Shown: piece by piece, positions 61,723-64,000 of the stretch
Layout of the letters: each line of letters starts with the position of its first letter
How positions within the stretch are numbered: the first letter of the stretch is position 1
Made by a program: the position numbers and the translations under genes
Source of the DNA: Peristeroidobacter soli
Lineage (GTDB): Bacteria > Pseudomonadota > Gammaproteobacteria > Steroidobacterales > Steroidobacteraceae
Direction: 5' to 3'
Length of the DNA stretch: 64,000 bases
Assembly (NCBI RefSeq): GCF_004138485.1
Contig: NZ_RYEV01000003.1
Coordinates: 1,054,001-1,118,000, forward strand
The notes under the pieces: model-generated
What the model was told of the DNA's origin: nothing
Seen by the model: the letters and a program-made list of their open reading frames with translations, nothing else
The model's database searches: none

Positions 61723-61826
61723 GCCGGAAGTCCCTTTGATGGGCTGAAAGTCCACAGTTTCTACAGATGGCGGGCCAGGGGCAATAGGGGAAGGAGGTGT
61801 GTGGACCGCCCCGGGAGCAACGGCGA

Positions 61827-63254
61827 TCAATTCACAGCGGTCGCGTCGTCGACGGGTAGCAATTCCAGTCCGCCGTTTTCGTCGTCGGTCAGCACCAGGG
61901 TTTTCACATCGCCGTTGTCGACGTGAAAGCGGGTTGGCCCCATCACCAGTGTCGAGGTGCCCGCGAAGTAGAAATAGACGTCGTAGTCGCCGGCTTTGAG
62001 CGTGAATTCGCTGGAAGGATTCTGATACGCCAGCGACGAGACCGACGGCGTTGTGTCGTCGTCATCGAAGTCCACCGTCGCGCCCGGCAAGCGCAGATAC
62101 AAATCCAGCAACTCGGAATCTTCGAGGCTGCCCGCGCCATGCAGAAACCGAAAGCTGGCCTGTGTCGGCACGCTGCGGGCGTTGGCGGAGAGCACGACTG
62201 CGTCGACGACGGAGGCGGGGCCCATTGCGTACGCCGTGTAGTGGCCACCGGCGACGGCGGTGAATTCTTCGAAGAACACATACGGTGAGCCAGCGCCGGC
62301 CGGTACGGCGATCATGCCGTTCTCGCCTTTGTCGATGGGCGCATAGTCCGTCGACTGCCGAAAGCCGATGTTGGTCGCCAGCGGATCGGCGAGCCCGGAA
62401 CCCACGGTGATGTCCAGTGCCGGTGTGTCATGCGAGATGTGCACGAACTTCAGTCCGGCGCCGTCGCGCGCGTCGCGTTGCTCGCCGCTGCCGACGATCA
62501 GAAGTTTGGTGGCGATCGATGTCGGGCCGTTGGTGTCGGCGATCGCCATCATGATCCGGCTCTGTTCCGAGAACGTCATCGAGTCGGAGCGATACAGAAC
62601 GTTGCTCGTGCCCGCGGCCATCAACTCGACGACCACGTTGGCCGATAGCGTCGAGTCGTCATCCAGATCGTTGCTGTCCCGAACGAGTGACAGCTCCAGC
62701 GGTGTCGTGGTCTCGGTGATCGAGAGCGTATCGACGTAGTACCTCGAGGCGAGGCCAGCCTTCGATGCCGTTACATAGACATCAACCGCCGGCGTGTCCG
62801 GCGACGCGTGCGTGAACTGCAGGATGAGTTTGTCGTCGTCGACATCGTCGCGCTGGTCCAGACCTTCGATCATGTAGGTGTGGATGTCGTCCAGGCGGCC
62901 GTACGCGACGATGGTGTATTCCGTTCCTGCGAGGAAGGTGTATGCCGATGCGCCGCTGACCGGCGTCTCGGTCTCGTCGTCATCATCATCGTCGTCGAGG
63001 TCCGCGGGCAGGACCGCGCTGAAGCTGAGAGTGTGTTGGCCCGGGTGGCCTGCGGAGAAGCTGGTCGCACCGCCGTAGCCGGCGCTCGACACCGTCGTGT
63101 CGTCGACATCGATTTGCAGTGTGGGTGAGTTCTCGACCAGGTTCAGTGAGCGCAGATGAAACGTCGTCTCGTCTTCGTTCAACGAATCGTTGCTGCAAGC
63201 CGCAAGCAATCCCAGCAGCGCGAGGGCGCCGACCGCCCGGGTCCAGGTTCGCAT
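61827..63254 (-). CDS. DUF4397-domain lipoprotein with acidic stretches
   Basis: About 475 residues from ATG 63254, with lipobox LAAC (ALLGLLAACSNDS). DUF4397-type beta-sandwich domains repeat: LRSLNLVENSPTLQIDVDDT, ILQFTHASPDTPAVDVYVTA, LKFVHISHDTPALDITVGSG and FRFLHGAGSLED. Asp-rich runs (DLDDDDDDDE, DVDDDKL, DFDDDDTT) suggest calcium binding or flexible loops. It lies 10 bp behind the BamA-like gene, probably in the same transcript. Surface or periplasmic function unknown. Confidence 0.85.
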   Translation of the reverse strand: MRTWTRAVGALALLGLLAACSNDSLNEDETTFHLRSLNLVENSPTLQIDVDDTTVSSAGYGGATSFSAGHPGQHTLSFSAVLPADLDDDDDDDETETPVSGASAYTFLAGTEYTIVAYGRLDDIHTYMIEGLDQRDDVDDDKLILQFTHASPDTPAVDVYVTASKAGLASRYYVDTLSITETTTPLELSLVRDSNDLDDDSTLSANVVVELMAAGTSNVLYRSDSMTFSEQSRIMMAIADTNGPTSIATKLLIVGSGEQRDARDGAGLKFVHISHDTPALDITVGSGLADPLATNIGFRQSTDYAPIDKGENGMIAVPAGAGSPYVFFEEFTAVAGGHYTAYAMGPASVVDAVVLSANARSVPTQASFRFLHGAGSLEDSELLDLYLRLPGATVDFDDDDTTPSVSSLAYQNPSSEFTLKAGDYDVYFYFAGTSTLVMGPTRFHVDNGDVKTLVLTDDENGGLELLPVDDATAVN

Positions 63255-63264
63255 CGCGTGCCTC

Positions 63265-64000
63265 TCAGAATGCATTGCCAATCGAGAACTGGAAGCCTTC
63301 GAGCTCATCGCCATAGTTCAACTCCGTGCTCCTGCGGTACGTGAGGGGCACTGCGTAACTGAATCGGAACAGGCCCAGCGGTGCGAGCCATTCCACGCCC
63401 ACGCCGACGGAGGTGCGGAAATGGTTCCAGTCGAAGTCGTACTCGACGGGGAAGCCGCCCTTGTCGGTGAACTGGGTGTCGCCGAGATAGGCGACCTGGC
63501 CGAAGTCATAGAACAAGGTGACGCGCGCGCTGTTTCTGAATTTCTCGGGCATGGGCAGGATGGCTTCGATCTGTCCAGTGATCGCGAAGTCGCCGCCATA
63601 GGGATTGCCCAGCGAGTCGCGCGGGCCGAGATACGATTCCTTGAAGCCGCGCACCGAGCCGGGACCGCCGACGAAGAAATTCCGTTGTGGCGGCAGCGCA
63701 GTGGTATCGCCGAATGCCGCGCCGTAACTGACCCGTGAGCCGACGCTCAGTGGCATCCAGTCCAGATAGGGAAGGTGGATGAACTGCTTGTAGTTGTAGC
63801 TCGCGAGGTAGTACTCGATGTCGCTGCCCGGTGGGGTCGCGCTCAACGAAAGCTGATGACTCGCCCCTCGCGTCGGGAAGATCAACCGGTCGCGGCTGTC
63901 GTAACCCCAGCCGAGATTGATCTCGAACACGTTGTACTTGGTGCCGAGGATGGTGTAGCCGCCCGACTCTTTCTCGTAGGGCGAGCCGTTGATCTGCACC
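63265..64000 (-). CDS. Omp85/BamA-family outer-membrane barrel, 3' part
   Basis: The right edge cuts this gene; 244 residues remain. They are the C-terminal barrel of an Omp85 protein: GWGYDSRDRLIFPTRG, the lid-lock loop motif GPGSVRGF, and the C-terminal strand ending in Phe (FQFSIGNAF). The POTRA domains lie outside. It may be the housekeeping BamA or a second Omp85 homologue; the DUF4397 lipoprotein downstream is not the usual skp/lpx neighbour, which favours a paralogue. Confidence 0.8.
   Translation of the reverse strand, partial: VQINGSPYEKESGGYTILGTKYNVFEINLGWGYDSRDRLIFPTRGASHQLSLSATPPGSDIEYYLASYNYKQFIHLPYLDWMPLSVGSRVSYGAAFGDTTALPPQRNFFVGGPGSVRGFKESYLGPRDSLGNPYGGDFAITGQIEAILPMPEKFRNSARVTLFYDFGQVAYLGDTQFTDKGGFPVEYDFDWNHFRTSVGVGVEWLAPLGLFRFSYAVPLTYRRSTELNYGDELEGFQFSIGNAF

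Overview
The window is high-GC, gene-dense DNA from a Gram-negative bacterium, most likely a gammaproteobacterium of the Xanthomonadales/Nevskiales/Steroidobacter type. This is inferred from a large TonB-dependent receptor with an N-terminal plug, a LacI plus GntR-regulated N-acetylglucosamine system, a PilS-like protein, a PEP-CTERM remnant, a YbiT-type ABC-F protein and a BamA-type barrel. No rRNA or tRNA gene was found. Both outermost genes run off the window.

Bases 1-5642 hold a proteobacterial lasso-peptide locus: the 3' end of an isopeptidase (+), then on the minus strand a 30-residue precursor (3207-3299, too short for ordinary gene finding), an RRE-fused leader protease and an asparagine-synthetase-like cyclase. 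The precursor keeps the Leu-Gly...Thr-X leader signature, but its predicted core would begin with Asp instead of Gly/Ala/Ser/Cys. Divergent from it lies an IucA/IucC-like carboxylate-amine ligase, then an ECF sigma factor. This is the best candidate for an undescribed system: a lasso peptide paired with a siderophore-type ligase.

Bases 5749-20546 hold a metallophosphoesterase and a chitin/GlcNAc utilisation locus. The minus-strand operon is gntR, a SIS-type deaminase, nagA and lacI. The plus strand has a TonB receptor, a GH20 hexosaminidase lipoprotein, a fused EIIA-HPr-EI phosphotransferase and an EIIC-EIIB transporter. The route implied is outer-membrane uptake, periplasmic cleavage, PTS import, deacetylation, then deamination. 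A FucP-type permease at 29866, with a LacI-type operator, probably belongs to the same regulon.

Bases 20547-21450 carry no gene. They hold a composite repeat of about 0.86 kb that is a giant imperfect palindrome: a hexanucleotide microsatellite, two perfectly self-complementary 26-bp stem elements of different sequence, inverted ~120-bp arms and a centre of three ~43-bp tandem repeats.

Bases 21507-31146 hold an amidohydrolase and a catabolic cluster (DHDPS-family lyase, MFS carrier, LysR regulator, three-subunit FAD/2Fe-2S dehydrogenase) that fits D-hydroxyproline or opine-type degradation, then the FucP-type permease.

Bases 31238-50392 hold an orphan histidine kinase, an FMN reductase, an RND efflux pair with a double-TetR regulator, an MBL hydrolase, small membrane proteins, an S9 peptidase, a PilS-like sensor lacking its phospho-accepting histidine segment, a lytic transglycosylase, a VWA protein with four repeats and an MHS-type transporter. 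Bases 50435-64000 hold an ABC-F ATPase, an RRM RNA-binding protein with a long leader, small conserved proteins, an isochorismatase pseudogene, a secreted hydrolase, ChrA, a beta-lactamase-fold lipoprotein, DinB, a DUF222/HNH endonuclease, a PEP-CTERM remnant, a small membrane protein, a DUF4397 lipoprotein and a BamA-like barrel cut by the window end.
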